Shown here piece by piece: positions 7,800 through 16,987 of a stretch of 64,000 nucleotides of DNA. The DNA comes from Hyphomicrobiales bacterium (GTDB taxonomy: Bacteria > Pseudomonadota > Alphaproteobacteria > Rhizobiales > Rhizobiaceae): positions 149,399-213,398 of the forward strand of contig UCIA01000023.1 of the NCBI GenBank assembly GCA_900472295.1, written 5' to 3'. The translations under genes were made by a program, and so were the position numbers. Position 1 is the first letter of the stretch, and each line of letters opens with the position of its first letter. The notes below the pieces were generated by a model that had not been told where the DNA came from, searched no databases, and was given only the letters and a program-made list of their open reading frames with translations.

Positions 7800-10478
7800 T
7801 CAGCCTTTCGCGATCAACTTGCCGATGCCCTCGACCGACAGCGGTTTGCTGAAATAATTGCCCTGCACCTCGTCGCAATTGTTCTTGCGCAGGAAGGCGA
7901 CCTGATCTTCCGTTTCGACACCTTCGGCCAGCACCCGAAGGTTCAACTTCTGCCCCAAGGAAATCACAGCGCCGGTGACCGCCTGATCGTTCTCGTCGGT
8001 CGCGAGATCGTTGATGAAGGACTTGTCGATCTTCAGCCGCGCCACCGGAAACGTCTTGAGGGCGCTGAGACTGGAATAGCCGGTCCCGAAATCGTCGATC
8101 GATATCTGCACGCCGAGCTTCTGCAGTCCGTTCATCGTTGCGACGGCCAGGTCGAAATCCTGCATGATCAGGCTTTCCGTCACTTCGAGCTCGAGATACC
8201 TCGCTTCCAGGCCGCTTTCCTTCAATGCGTTGACGACGCGGTCGATAAGATTCTTCTCCCGGAACTGCCGCGCCGACACGTTGACGCAGACGGTTATGGG
8301 CGGCAGACCGGCGCGCTGCCAAGCTTTGTTCTGCCGGCAGGCTTCTTGCAGGATCCAATCACCGATCGGCACAATCATCCCGGTCTCCTCGGTGGTCGGG
8401 ATGAACGTCGTCGGCGAAACCAGGCCTCGCGTCGGGTGGTTCCAGCGCACCAGCGCTTCGACGGCGAAAACCTGTCCCGATCGCAGATCTACCTGCGGCT
8501 GATAGTGCAGAGCGAATTCCGAATGGGTAAGTGCGTTTCGCAATTCCTCCTGCAGCAGGAATTTTTCATGCGCCCTTGAGTTGAACTCGGGAGCATAGAA
8601 CTGGAAATTGTCGCGGCCGAATTCCTTCGCCCGATACATGGCGGCATCGGCGTTGGCCAACAGCGTATCCGGTCTTGTCCCGTCCTTGGGGTAATTTGCG
8701 ATGCCGATGCTGGCCGTAGTTCGCAAGCGATGCTCGGCGACTGAAACCGGCTCGGCAATCGCATCCCTGATCGCCTGCAGGGCTTCCGAGACAACATCGA
8801 CATTGGCGGGTTGGTCGAACAGGACGATGACAAATTCGTCGCCGCCAAGCCGCACGACGGTGTCGGTGGCCTTTACGCACTCAACCATGCGGCTGGCGAC
8901 AGTCTTGAGCAGGTCGTCGCCGGCATTGTGGCCAAGCATGTCATTCACCAGTTTGAAATTGTCCAAGCCGATGTGCAGCACCGTCACCCAGCGATTGTAT
9001 CGCTGCGCGTACAGTATTCCTTGAGAAAGCCGATCCTCCAGCAGGGCGCGATTGGGAAGCCCGGTAAGCACGTCATGGTTGGCCATGAAATGGATCTGGT
9101 CTTCCGCCAGTTTGCGCTCGATGGCGATGCCGCCAATGTGAGTGGTGAATTCGATCAGGCGAGTCTCGGCCTCGGTCGGTTCACGCACGGTCATCGAATA
9201 CATGGCAAAGGCGCCCAACACGACGCCCTGGTGCGACAGGATCGGGGTCGACCAGCACGAACGATAGCCATGCGGCGCCGCCAGTTCGCGGTAATCGTCC
9301 CAGAGCGGATCCCGCAGAATATCCGTGACAATGACCGGCTCTCGCCGGTAGATGGCGGTTCCGCAGGATCCCACCTTGGGGCCGATGGCGGCACCATCGA
9401 TGGCGCTCGTATAGGCTTTGGCCAGGCTCGGCGCGGCGCCGTGGCGCAAATGGATCCCGTCCTTGTCGAGCAGCAGGACGGAACCGAATATCCCGTTCAA
9501 CTGGGCCTCGACGAAGCGCATGAGGCTGTCGAGCACGTTGTCGAGCGGAGCATTCGTGGCAATCATCTCCAGGATGTTTGCCTGTCCGCCGCGAAGGATA
9601 TCCGCCTGCTTGCGGGCGGTGATGTCACGGGCGATGCCAACCAGGCCGAAGATTTCATTTTTACGATTGCGCAACGGCACCTTCGTCGATGAAAGCCATT
9701 TGGCGGCGCCCGACGCATCGACGACATACTCTTCCGCGTCGATCTGCGGCTGTCCGCTCTTGAGCACGCGCTGCTCGATCTGGCGAAACTTCCGCGCAAC
9801 TTCCGGGGGGTGGAGATCAAAATCGGTCAAACCGATCATGTCGCTGGTCTTGTTGCGGCCACTGTCCGTCGCGAGGGCGCTGTTGACCACGACGAAGCGG
9901 CTTTGCGTATCCTTGACCCAGAGATAATCGGGCACCCAGTCGATCAGTGCTTGCAGCGAGATGCGCTCGTCGACGATCTGCCGATTGGCGAGGAGTTCGG
10001 TAATGTCCTCATGCGTGGCGATCCAGCTGCCATCGGGCATGGGCTGGTTACGAATCTGGATTGTCCGACCGTCGACAAGTTTGGCGGTCCAGAGCCGCGA
10101 AGCCTTGCCCGAATTGATCGAGCGGGCCGTTGCAAGATAGGTGTCGGCGGGTGTCGCCGCGGTGCCGGCGGCGACGCGGCGTTCGACGATTTCGCTCAGT
10201 GTCACGCCAGCATGCAATTGCTCGGGCGCAATGCGGTAGATTTCCGCATAGCGCCGGTTGCTCAGGATCAGCCGTTCATCGGCATCGAAAAAGCAGATGC
10301 CTTGCGAGATATTCTCGATCGCCGTCTCGAAGCGCAGCGTCTGCCCTTCGAGAGCCGCGATGGCCGTGCGAAGTTCGCCCTCGAGCGTTTCATAGGAGAC
10401 GTCAGCCAGTCTTGCCAATGAGGCTAGCCCCCCCGGGTCGCGCGTCCCGGCGGATTTCCTGGATGACTTCGTGACCAA
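7800..10478 (-). CDS. PAS-PAS-GAF-GGDEF-EAL cyclic-di-GMP signalling protein
   Basis: 892 aa with no obvious transmembrane segment. Order: N-terminal PAS (about 50-165; ENISQGICFFDADERL), second PAS (170-290; DYLWVKDTQSRFVVVN), GAF (300-450), GGDEF (460-620) and EAL (630-890). The diguanylate cyclase site is intact (RLGGDEF near residue 545). The phosphodiesterase domain retains EALVRW (near 673), NVSARQF, ELEVTES and DDFGTGYSSL (near 791), so both activities are possible. In such hybrids one domain often dominates; the sequence does not tell which. The sensory domains suggest regulation by a cytoplasmic ligand or redox state. The 294-base upstream gap is comparatively AT-rich and presumably holds its promoter. 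Confidence 0.93.
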   Translation of the reverse strand: MVTKSSRKSAGTRDPGGLASLARLADVSYETLEGELRTAIAALEGQTLRFETAIENISQGICFFDADERLILSNRRYAEIYRIAPEQLHAGVTLSEIVERRVAAGTAATPADTYLATARSINSGKASRLWTAKLVDGRTIQIRNQPMPDGSWIATHEDITELLANRQIVDERISLQALIDWVPDYLWVKDTQSRFVVVNSALATDSGRNKTSDMIGLTDFDLHPPEVARKFRQIEQRVLKSGQPQIDAEEYVVDASGAAKWLSSTKVPLRNRKNEIFGLVGIARDITARKQADILRGGQANILEMIATNAPLDNVLDSLMRFVEAQLNGIFGSVLLLDKDGIHLRHGAAPSLAKAYTSAIDGAAIGPKVGSCGTAIYRREPVIVTDILRDPLWDDYRELAAPHGYRSCWSTPILSHQGVVLGAFAMYSMTVREPTEAETRLIEFTTHIGGIAIERKLAEDQIHFMANHDVLTGLPNRALLEDRLSQGILYAQRYNRWVTVLHIGLDNFKLVNDMLGHNAGDDLLKTVASRMVECVKATDTVVRLGGDEFVIVLFDQPANVDVVSEALQAIRDAIAEPVSVAEHRLRTTASIGIANYPKDGTRPDTLLANADAAMYRAKEFGRDNFQFYAPEFNSRAHEKFLLQEELRNALTHSEFALHYQPQVDLRSGQVFAVEALVRWNHPTRGLVSPTTFIPTTEETGMIVPIGDWILQEACRQNKAWQRAGLPPITVCVNVSARQFREKNLIDRVVNALKESGLEARYLELEVTESLIMQDFDLAVATMNGLQKLGVQISIDDFGTGYSSLSALKTFPVARLKIDKSFINDLATDENDQAVTGAVISLGQKLNLRVLAEGVETEDQVAFLRKNNCDEVQGNYFSKPLSVEGIGKLIAKG

Positions 10479-10772
10479 ACAGATCTCCTCCGGTTTGGCA
10501 CCTGAAACAAGAAAGGGCCTCTCTTCTGCCAGCTGAAAGTCGCCTCACAATGTTACAGATGTGCTAATGCAAGATGAACTGTACCGGAATTGGAGGCATC
10601 AGCAACCGGATACCAAGGGCCCAAATGTCATTTCAAATCAACCTCTGAGGCCTCATTATCGATATTCGTTTTGGCATTAAGATTTTGACGATCATCTGAG
10701 CAACAGATACGCTCTTACACATCAGAGCATCAGGGATAAGCAACTTATTTCCGGCAGATATCAGCGCCCGCC

Positions 10773-12308
10773 TCAATCCATATGCGCGGCAGGCGCGGCG
10801 GCGCCGGCCGGAGCGGTCTTCGGCTTGCGCAGCAGGAAGACAAAGGGGATGGCCAGCAGCGTCATCATCATCAGCAATTTGAAGTCATTGACGTAGGAGA
10901 TCATCATCGCCTGGATGTTGACCATGCGATCCATCTGCGACAGCGCCGTCGGGTCGCCGCCCGCTGCCGCCGGCGAGAGCGCCCACAGATTGGGATTGAA
11001 CGGGTTGATGAAGGCCGACAGTTCGGTGTGATTGACCTGCGTGTTGCGCACCAGGAGAACCGTCACCACCGACACGCCGATCGACGAGCCGAGATTGCGC
11101 ACAAGGCTGAACAAGGCCGTGGCATCAGTGCGGAAGCGCACGTCGAGCGTGGCGAAGGCCACCGTCGACAGCGGCACGAACACCATGCCCATGCCCAGGC
11201 CCTGGATGACGCCGGAGCTTAGGATCAGCCAATTGTCCATCTGCGGTGTGAAGCTTGCCATCGTGTAGAGCGATTGGGCGGTCAAGAGAAAGCCGATGAC
11301 GACGAGAATCCTGGCGTCGATCTTGCTCATGAGCCGCCCGACGACAAGCATCGAAATCATCGTGCCGACACCGCGCGGCCCCAGGACGATACCGATGGTG
11401 ACGGTCGGATAGCCGAAGATGGTCGACAGCATCGGCGGCAGCAGCGACATCGAGGCGAGGATCAGCACACCCATGACGAAGATGAAGGCGAGCCCGGTCA
11501 CGAAATTACGGTCGAGGAAGATTTTGGGGTCGATGAAAGGACGTTCCGCCGACAGCGTGTGAATGATGAACACCCAGAAACCGGTGATCGAAAGAGCAAG
11601 CTCGATCCAGATCTCGACCGAGGAAAACCAATCGACCTCGCCGCCGCGATCCAGCATCAGCTGCAGCGCGCCGACGCCGAGGGACAGCATGGCGAAGCCG
11701 AAGAAATCGAAGCTGCGCACCCGCCGGGCAACCGACGGCAGATAGGCGGCCATGCCGAGGAAGGCGATGATGCCGACCGGCAGATTGATGAAGAACACCC
11801 AGCGCCAGTTGAAATTCTCGGTCAGCCAGCCACCCAGCGTCGGGCCCAGGATTGGCCCCAGCATGATGCCGGCGCCCCAGATGGCCATTGCCTGGCCGTG
11901 GCGTTCCCTGGGGTTGATGTCGAGCAGGAAGGTCTGCGACAGCGGCACGATGGCCGCACCGAACACGCCCTGCATCAGCCGGAAGAACACTATGCTCTCC
12001 AGGCTCCAGGCGACGCCGCACAGCATCGAGAACACGGTGAAGCCGACAACCGCCGCCAGGAACAGTTCCTTGCGGCCGAAGCGGTCCGCCAGCCAGCCGG
12101 TCACCGGCGTCATGATGGCGGCGGCAACGATGTAGGAGGTCAGCACCCAATTGATGTTGTCTGGCGAGGCGCCGAGATCGCCGGTCATGGTCGGCAGCGC
12201 GACATTGGCGATGGTGGTGTCGAGCGCCTGCATGATCGTTGCCAGCATCAACGCCACGGTGATCAGGCCGCGGTGCGGCACTTCCTTGAAGGGTTCTGGC
12301 GTGCTCAT
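10773..12308 (-). CDS. emrB: DHA2-family MFS multidrug efflux pump, EmrB-like
   Basis: 511 aa inner-membrane protein with about 14 hydrophobic helices, the size of EmrB/QacA transporters. It has the early DTTIANVALPTM motif, LADRFGRKELFL (MFS motif A), GPILGPTLGGWL (antiporter motif C) and a C-terminal MISYVNDFKLLM segment typical of EmrB. It would pump hydrophobic compounds in exchange for protons, together with the EmrA-like adaptor upstream on the same strand. The two genes are separated by an unusually long 347-base gap. Confidence 0.9.
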   Translation of the reverse strand: MSTPEPFKEVPHRGLITVALMLATIMQALDTTIANVALPTMTGDLGASPDNINWVLTSYIVAAAIMTPVTGWLADRFGRKELFLAAVVGFTVFSMLCGVAWSLESIVFFRLMQGVFGAAIVPLSQTFLLDINPRERHGQAMAIWGAGIMLGPILGPTLGGWLTENFNWRWVFFINLPVGIIAFLGMAAYLPSVARRVRSFDFFGFAMLSLGVGALQLMLDRGGEVDWFSSVEIWIELALSITGFWVFIIHTLSAERPFIDPKIFLDRNFVTGLAFIFVMGVLILASMSLLPPMLSTIFGYPTVTIGIVLGPRGVGTMISMLVVGRLMSKIDARILVVIGFLLTAQSLYTMASFTPQMDNWLILSSGVIQGLGMGMVFVPLSTVAFATLDVRFRTDATALFSLVRNLGSSIGVSVVTVLLVRNTQVNHTELSAFINPFNPNLWALSPAAAGGDPTALSQMDRMVNIQAMMISYVNDFKLLMMMTLLAIPFVFLLRKPKTAPAGAAAPAAHMD

Positions 12309-12655
12309 GATGCGGAACTTCCGACAGGTAACAAAAAAATGTACACTAGGTCTCCGGGCGGCGAGGCCTTCTCTGGTGAAGAGACCCTCATCGCGGTGGG
12401 ACGCGATCTATCGATGTGGGGGTTACATCGATCGAAGGTCTCGACACATCAGGCGCTTGCCGCCCGGAAATCCAAGGTCCGAGGGATGGAAGCCGAAGCG
12501 TTCAGGTTTCGGGCAGGCCGCGATGCGGCCGGTCCAACCCACCCCTCGTTCAACCTGCCGTCGGACCGATCCTGTCATCTCAACTTCACCTCGCCTGCGG
12601 CGGGCGTTCTGCCGGACCGTGATCCTGCTTTTCGAGATCACGGTCCATTCACAGT
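12309..12655. other. emrA-emrB intergenic region with two inverted repeats
   Basis: No convincing gene. Two perfect inverted repeats are present: ATCGATGT / ACATCGAT with a 7-base spacer at 12410-12432, and an 11-base GGACCGTGATC / GATCACGGTCC at 12614-12646. The second lies 9-41 bases beyond the end of emrA and could be an mRNA 3' hairpin, although no T-tract follows on the minus strand. The first could be an operator or attenuator ahead of emrB. Confidence 0.5.
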
Positions 12656-13849
12656 CTATTGTGCTTCGCCCGCGGTGGCGTGGCCGAAGATCGCGGGCAA
12701 CCCGCGGGCAACGCCCGTGTCCACCGTAACCGAAGCGCTCATGCCGGTGCGCAGCGCCATTTTGGCGTCGGCATCGGTCAGTTCCAGGCGCACCGGAATG
12801 CGCTGGGTGACCTTGACCCAATTGCCGGTGGCGTTCTGGGCCGGCAGCAGCGAGAACTCCGCGCCGGTGCCGGCGCCGATTGCCTTGACGGTGGCTTCGA
12901 AAGTGCGGCCCGGATAGGTGTCGACCACGATCTCGGCCTTCTGGCCTGTTTTCATGTGGGTGAGCTGGGTTTCCTTGAAATTGGCATCGATCCAGGTGTC
13001 GCCGGTCTCGACCAGCGCAAACAAGGGCGTGCCGGAGCCGACATACTGGCCGACCTTGAACGAGGAGGCCTGGCTGATGACGCCGTCGGCCGGCGCCTTG
13101 ACCGTGGTCTGCGCCAGATCGTAGGCGGCCTTGTCGCGGGCGGCGAGTGCGGCCATCACGGTCGGATGCTTGTCGGTCTCGATATCGGGATTGCCGGCAA
13201 GCGCGGCCTTGGCGCTGATGATGCCTTGCTGGGCCACCGCCAGTTGCTGCCTAGCCTTGTCGAGGTCGTTCTTGGCCTCGTCCAGCGACGATTTGGCGTT
13301 GATGCCCTTCTGGGCAAGGTCGGAGGCGCGGTCAAATTGCGACTGCGCGTAGTCGACCTGGCTGGCATCGGACTTTTCCTGCGCCAGCGACTGGCCATAG
13401 GCGGCGCGCAGCTGTTCGATGCCGACGCGGGCGACCGCAACCGCCGCGTCGGCCTGCGCCAATGCGATCCGGTAGGGCTCAGGGTCGATGGCAAACAGCA
13501 CATCGCCCTGCTTGACCAGTTGGTTATCCGAGATGTCGACCTGGACGATGCGGCCGGCCGTGTCCGAGGCGATCGACACCTTGGCCTGCTCCAAATTGGC
13601 GTTCTCGGTCTCCTGGTAGCGGCCGCCGGTCACCCAGACGTAGCCGCCGCCAATGGCCAGTGCGGCCGGCAGGGCTACCATCAACAGCAGGCGGCCGGAG
13701 CGGCGCTTCTTGACCGGAGCCGGAGCGGGCTGCACGGGCGGCGCCACCGCGACAGGAGCGGCAGCCGGCTGCGCGGGCGCTTCGGCGGCCGGCTGTGCCG
13801 GCGTTTCGAGCTTTGTCACATTCTCATCTATCTTGGCTGCCGCGTTCAT
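12656..13849 (-). CDS. emrA: HlyD/EmrA-family membrane fusion protein
   Basis: 397 aa. An Ala/Pro-rich cytoplasmic N-terminus (about 45 residues) is followed by KKRRSG, one transmembrane helix (52-70) and a periplasmic adaptor. The adaptor has a barrel-sandwich half-motif (TAGRIVQVDISDNQLVKQGD), a helical hairpin (about 130-220) and the second lipoyl half plus beta barrel (DGVISQ, VGSGTPLFALV, DTWIDANFKE). It would link the EmrB-like pump to an outer-membrane channel. Its ATG overlaps the stop of the MarR gene (ATGA), so the two are translationally coupled. Confidence 0.9.
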   Translation of the reverse strand: MNAAAKIDENVTKLETPAQPAAEAPAQPAAAPVAVAPPVQPAPAPVKKRRSGRLLLMVALPAALAIGGGYVWVTGGRYQETENANLEQAKVSIASDTAGRIVQVDISDNQLVKQGDVLFAIDPEPYRIALAQADAAVAVARVGIEQLRAAYGQSLAQEKSDASQVDYAQSQFDRASDLAQKGINAKSSLDEAKNDLDKARQQLAVAQQGIISAKAALAGNPDIETDKHPTVMAALAARDKAAYDLAQTTVKAPADGVISQASSFKVGQYVGSGTPLFALVETGDTWIDANFKETQLTHMKTGQKAEIVVDTYPGRTFEATVKAIGAGTGAEFSLLPAQNATGNWVKVTQRIPVRLELTDADAKMALRTGMSASVTVDTGVARGLPAIFGHATAGEAQ

Positions 13850-14319
13850 GCCGCTGCCCCTTCCGTACTTTTAAGAGATGGCGTCTCGCCGTCGTCCGCC
13901 AGGTTCTGCACGATGGTGTCCAGCGCCCGGATCAGGACGCGGCGATCTTCCGGCGAAACGCCGACCAGCGATTCCTCATAGACTTCGCCGGCGAGGCTTT
14001 TGACATCGGCATAGGCGGCGCTTGCCTTGGAAGTCGGGAAAATCATGCGCACGCGGCGGTCGGCGGCATCGGGGCGACGTTCGATCCAGCCGCCCTCTTC
14101 CATGCGATCGACCAGGCGCGAAACGCTGATCGGCTCGATTTCGAGCAGTTCGGCAAGGCGCGCCTGGCTGATGCCCTCTTCCTTGGCGACGCGGACCATA
14201 AGCCGCCATTGCGCCGAGGAAAGCCCGAGTCCACTGGCGCGCGCCTCGAAGCGCTTGCGCATCAGGCGCTGCACGTCGTGGATCAAAAAACCCAATCTAT
14301 CTATGCCGTCGGAAACCAT
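13846..14319 (-). CDS. MarR-family transcriptional regulator of the emrAB operon
   Basis: 157 aa winged-helix regulator: LGLSSAQWRLMVRVAKEEGISQ is the classic MarR helix region, then EIEPISVSRLVDRME (recognition helix) and RRVRMIFPT (wing). It is the first gene of a marR-emrA-emrB unit, overlaps emrA by four bases, and has a short palindrome upstream, so autoregulated repression of efflux with release by a drug ligand is the likely role. A MprA/EmrR-like name is reasonable by context only. Confidence 0.9.
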   Translation of the reverse strand: MVSDGIDRLGFLIHDVQRLMRKRFEARASGLGLSSAQWRLMVRVAKEEGISQARLAELLEIEPISVSRLVDRMEEGGWIERRPDAADRRVRMIFPTSKASAAYADVKSLAGEVYEESLVGVSPEDRRVLIRALDTIVQNLADDGETPSLKSTEGAAA

Positions 14320-14334
14320 GAGCGGTATATATTA

Positions 14335-14346
14335 TAAGCGTGCTTA
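14335..14346. promoter_or_regulatory. Palindrome in the promoter of the MarR operon
   Basis: TAAGCGTGCTTA (arms TAAGC / GCTTA) lies 16 bases upstream of the MarR start, next to an AT-rich TATAATATATA stretch that reads as a minus-strand -10 region. It is a candidate autoregulatory operator. Confidence 0.4.
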
Positions 14347-14501
14347 CCATTCAAGGCGCGGCGCTGGGCCAGAAGCCGGGGAATCTGCATGACAGCCGCA
14401 CAGGAGCGATCATGGCGGCGATTCCTGAAAGCCGTCGAAGGGCAGCCTCGACGCCCTGCGGCGCACGCCGGGCTTGCCACCGCCGCCTTGCCGGAAGTGC
14501 G

Positions 14502-14930
14502 CTATTTCGCGCGTTTCCTGACATAAAGTTCCAGCTTGTGACGGACAATCTCAAAGCCGAGTTCGGACGCGATCTCAGCCTGCAGCTTCTCGATCTTGTC
14601 GGAGCGGAATTCGATGACCTGACCGGTGTCCAGGTCGATCAAATGATCGTGATGCTCACCAGCGGCGTTCTCGAATCGCGCCCGGCCCTCATCGAAGGCA
14701 TGGCGCTGGATGGCGCCGCGCTCCTCCAGAAGCCGCAGCGTCCGATAGACCGTCGACAAGGAGACGCTGCCGTCGATCTGGCGGGCGCGATGATAAAGTT
14801 CGTTCGCGTCCGGATGGTCGCGGGCATCCGCCAGCAACCGCAGGATCACCTTGCGCTGTTCGGTCATCCTGACACCGGCTGCTTTCAAATCGCTCCGGAA
14901 TCGCTCGAAAAGGTCGTTGCCTGCTTCCAC
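14502..14930 (-). CDS. mur: Fur-family metalloregulator, probably Mur (manganese)
   Basis: 142 aa with the full Fur layout: an N-terminal winged helix (MTEQRKVILRLLADA, LSTVYRTLRLLEERG) and a C-terminal metal-binding dimer domain with HHDHLIDLDTG and E-rich residues near 105-115. It lacks the extra Cys pairs of Zur-type proteins. It is divergent from sitABCD with repeated GCAAATC-TTCGCA elements between. In rhizobia the Fur homologue beside sitABCD is Mur, a manganese-responsive repressor of that operon, so I assign Mur by family and context. A generic Fur name is the alternative. Confidence 0.8.
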   Translation of the reverse strand: MEAGNDLFERFRSDLKAAGVRMTEQRKVILRLLADARDHPDANELYHRARQIDGSVSLSTVYRTLRLLEERGAIQRHAFDEGRARFENAAGEHHDHLIDLDTGQVIEFRSDKIEKLQAEIASELGFEIVRHKLELYVRKRAK

Positions 14931-14948
14931 CTGCCAAATTTAGCCGTG

Positions 14949-15020
14949 TTGCGACGCAAGTGCAATTATTTTGTTGCAAATCGTTCGCAACTGCATTGAC
15001 AGATGCAAATCATTCGCATT
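14949..15020 (+). promoter_or_regulatory. Fur/Mur-type operator cluster upstream of sitA
   Basis: Two near-identical copies, GCAAATCGTTCGCA (14976-14989) and GCAAATCATTCGCA (15005-15018), repeat with 29-base periodicity. Each sits in an inverted repeat (GTTGC..GCAAC and ATGC..GCAT). A smaller palindrome, TTGCGACGCAA, lies at 14949-14959. They fill the region between the divergent mur-like and sitA genes and match the TGCAAAT-type palindromes I recall for manganese-responsive Mur operators. Binding by the adjacent regulator is inferred. Confidence 0.7.
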
Positions 15021-15104
15021 AGCGTTAGGGCAACTGCGCAAGATCGCCCAGCTCGGCTTTTCCGACGCAGCCGGGGCGAGCACCTCAAACCGAAAAGGCA
15101 TCCC

Positions 15105-16049
15105 ATGACTGTTTCTGCCTCCCCGACCCGCCGAATGCTGATGCGGGGGCTTGGCGGCCTTCTGGCCATCGGCCTGGCAACTGCTGCGATCACCCCGGCT
15201 CTGGCGCAGGAGACCCAGCGCCCGGCAGGCAAGGTTCTGCGCGTCGTGACGACATTCACCATCATCCAGGACATTGCGCAGAACGTTGCGGGCACCGCGG
15301 CCATCGTCGAGTCGGTGACCAAGCCCGGAGCCGAAATCCACGACTACCAGCCGACACCGCTCGATGTGGTGAAGGCGCAATCGGCCGACCTCGTGCTCTG
15401 GAACGGCATGAATCTCGAACGCTGGTTCGAGAAATTCTTCGACAATGTGAAGGACGTGCCGAGCGCCGTGGTGACGGAGGGCATCGAGCCGATGGGCATC
15501 AAGGAGGGACCTTACGAAGGCAAGCCAAACCCGCATGCCTGGATGTCGCCGAAAAACGCCCTCATCTATGTCGAGAACATCCGCAAGGCGCTGTCCAAGG
15601 CAGACCCGGCAAACGCCGAAATCTATGCCGCCAACGCGGCCGCCTATTCCGACAAGATCAAGGCGATCGACGAGCCGATGCGCCAGCGCCTGTCGGCGAT
15701 CCCCAAGGACCAGCGCTGGCTGGTCACCAGCGAAGGCGCCTTCAGCTATCTGGCGCGCGACTTCGATCTGCGCGAGGCCTATCTGTGGCCGATCAACGCC
15801 GACGAGCAAGGCACGCCGCAGCAGGTGCGCAAGCTGATCGACCTGGTGCGCGACAACAAGATCCCTGTGGTGTTCAGCGAAAGCACCATTTCCGACAAGG
15901 CGGCCAAGCAAGTGGCGCGCGAAACCGGCGCCGCCTATGGCGGCGTTCTCTATGTCGATTCGCTGAGCGAAGAGGACGGCCCGGTTCCGACCTACCTGAA
16001 GCTTCTGGAAACCACCGTCGAGACGATCGTCAAGGGGTTCGGCGAGTGA
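15105..16049 (+). CDS. sitA: Periplasmic Mn/Fe-binding protein, SitA-like
   Basis: About 314 aa starting at ATG 15105; an in-frame ATG at 15003 lies inside the operator repeats and is rejected. The signal contains RRMLMRG and a hydrophobic stretch ending ALAQE. Cluster 9 metal-binding residues are visible: His in IHDYQPTPLD, His in PHAWMSP, Glu in TSEGAFSYLARDF and an Asp near the C-terminus. It delivers Mn(II), possibly Fe(II), to the SitBCD permease. It is the first of four overlapping genes, presumably repressed by the Mur-like protein when manganese is sufficient. Confidence 0.88.
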   Translation: MTVSASPTRRMLMRGLGGLLAIGLATAAITPALAQETQRPAGKVLRVVTTFTIIQDIAQNVAGTAAIVESVTKPGAEIHDYQPTPLDVVKAQSADLVLWNGMNLERWFEKFFDNVKDVPSAVVTEGIEPMGIKEGPYEGKPNPHAWMSPKNALIYVENIRKALSKADPANAEIYAANAAAYSDKIKAIDEPMRQRLSAIPKDQRWLVTSEGAFSYLARDFDLREAYLWPINADEQGTPQQVRKLIDLVRDNKIPVVFSESTISDKAAKQVARETGAAYGGVLYVDSLSEEDGPVPTYLKLLETTVETIVKGFGE

Positions 16050-16987
16050 ACGGAGCCGTTGCTGCCCCGGGCAATGTCGCAGCCGGCCATGAGCGGCCGG
16101 ACAGCGGCCGCAGAACCGTGCCCTCCATCGAGGTCGACAACATCACCGTCAGCTACTCGAACGGCGTCGCCGCCGTCCGCTCCGCTTCCTTCAGGCTCGG
16201 CGCCTCGACTATCTGCGCGCTGGTCGGCGTCAACGGCTCGGGCAAGTCGACACTGTTCAAGGCGCTGATGGGCTTCCTGACGCCGTCGGCCGGAACGGTG
16301 CGAATTGCCGGATTGCCGGTCAAAGCGGCGCTGAAGCGCGGCCTTGTCGCCTATGTACCGCAGAGCGAGGATGTCGACTGGAATTTTCCGGTGCTGGTGG
16401 AAGACGTCGTCATGATGGGCCGCTACGGCCATATGAATTTTCTGCGCATCCCCGGCAAGGCCGACCGCATGGCGGTCGACGCGGCGCTGGAGCGGGTCAG
16501 CATGAGCGACTTCCGCAAGCGCCAGATCGGAGAATTGAGCGGCGGCCAGAAGAAGCGTGTGTTCCTCGCGCGCGCTCTGGCGCAGGGCGGCGAGATCATC
16601 CTGCTCGACGAGCCGTTCACCGGCGTCGACGTGCAGACCGAGGCGGCGATCATCGATCTGCTGCGGTCGATGCGCGACGACGGCAGGCTGATGCTGGTGT
16701 CGACGCACAATCTCGGCAGCATCGCCAATTTCTGCGACCAGGTCGTCATCTTCAACAAGACGGTTCTGGCCTTCGGACCGACGGAGACGACGTTTACGCA
16801 AGCCAATCTTGCGAAAGCCTTTGGCGGCGTGCTGCGGCATCTGCGCCTCGGCGGCGCCGATCTGCATGACGATGCCGACGATCGCCGCCTGACCGTGCTT
16901 ACCGACGACGAGCGCCCGCTGGTGCTCTATGGCGAGCGCGATCATGAGAAGATGATGAAGCCCGACAACGGATCGCCAGACCCGTGA
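16046..16987 (+). CDS. sitB: Mn/Fe ABC transporter ATPase, SitB-like
   Basis: About 313 aa from a GTG at 16046 that overlaps the sitA stop (GTGA) and follows AAGGGG. It contains Walker A GVNGSGKST (near residue 61), signature LSGGQKKR, Walker B IILLDEPFTGVD and switch-loop STHNLGS. The order substrate-binding protein, ATPase, permease, permease is that of sitABCD/yfeABCD. A C-terminal extension (DLHDDADDRR and beyond) follows the ATPase core, as in other SitB proteins. Confidence 0.88.
   Translation: MNGAVAAPGNVAAGHERPDSGRRTVPSIEVDNITVSYSNGVAAVRSASFRLGASTICALVGVNGSGKSTLFKALMGFLTPSAGTVRIAGLPVKAALKRGLVAYVPQSEDVDWNFPVLVEDVVMMGRYGHMNFLRIPGKADRMAVDAALERVSMSDFRKRQIGELSGGQKKRVFLARALAQGGEIILLDEPFTGVDVQTEAAIIDLLRSMRDDGRLMLVSTHNLGSIANFCDQVVIFNKTVLAFGPTETTFTQANLAKAFGGVLRHLRLGGADLHDDADDRRLTVLTDDERPLVLYGERDHEKMMKPDNGSPDP

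Noticed and set aside
11274..12917. 547-codon plus-strand open frame opposite emrB and the intergenic gap
   Set aside because: Composition is His/Gln/Asp/Arg-rich without any domain; it is antisense to a convincing MFS gene.
15003..15104. Upstream start for sitA at 15003
   Set aside because: The ATG lies inside an operator repeat and would add a basic tail before a normal signal peptide.
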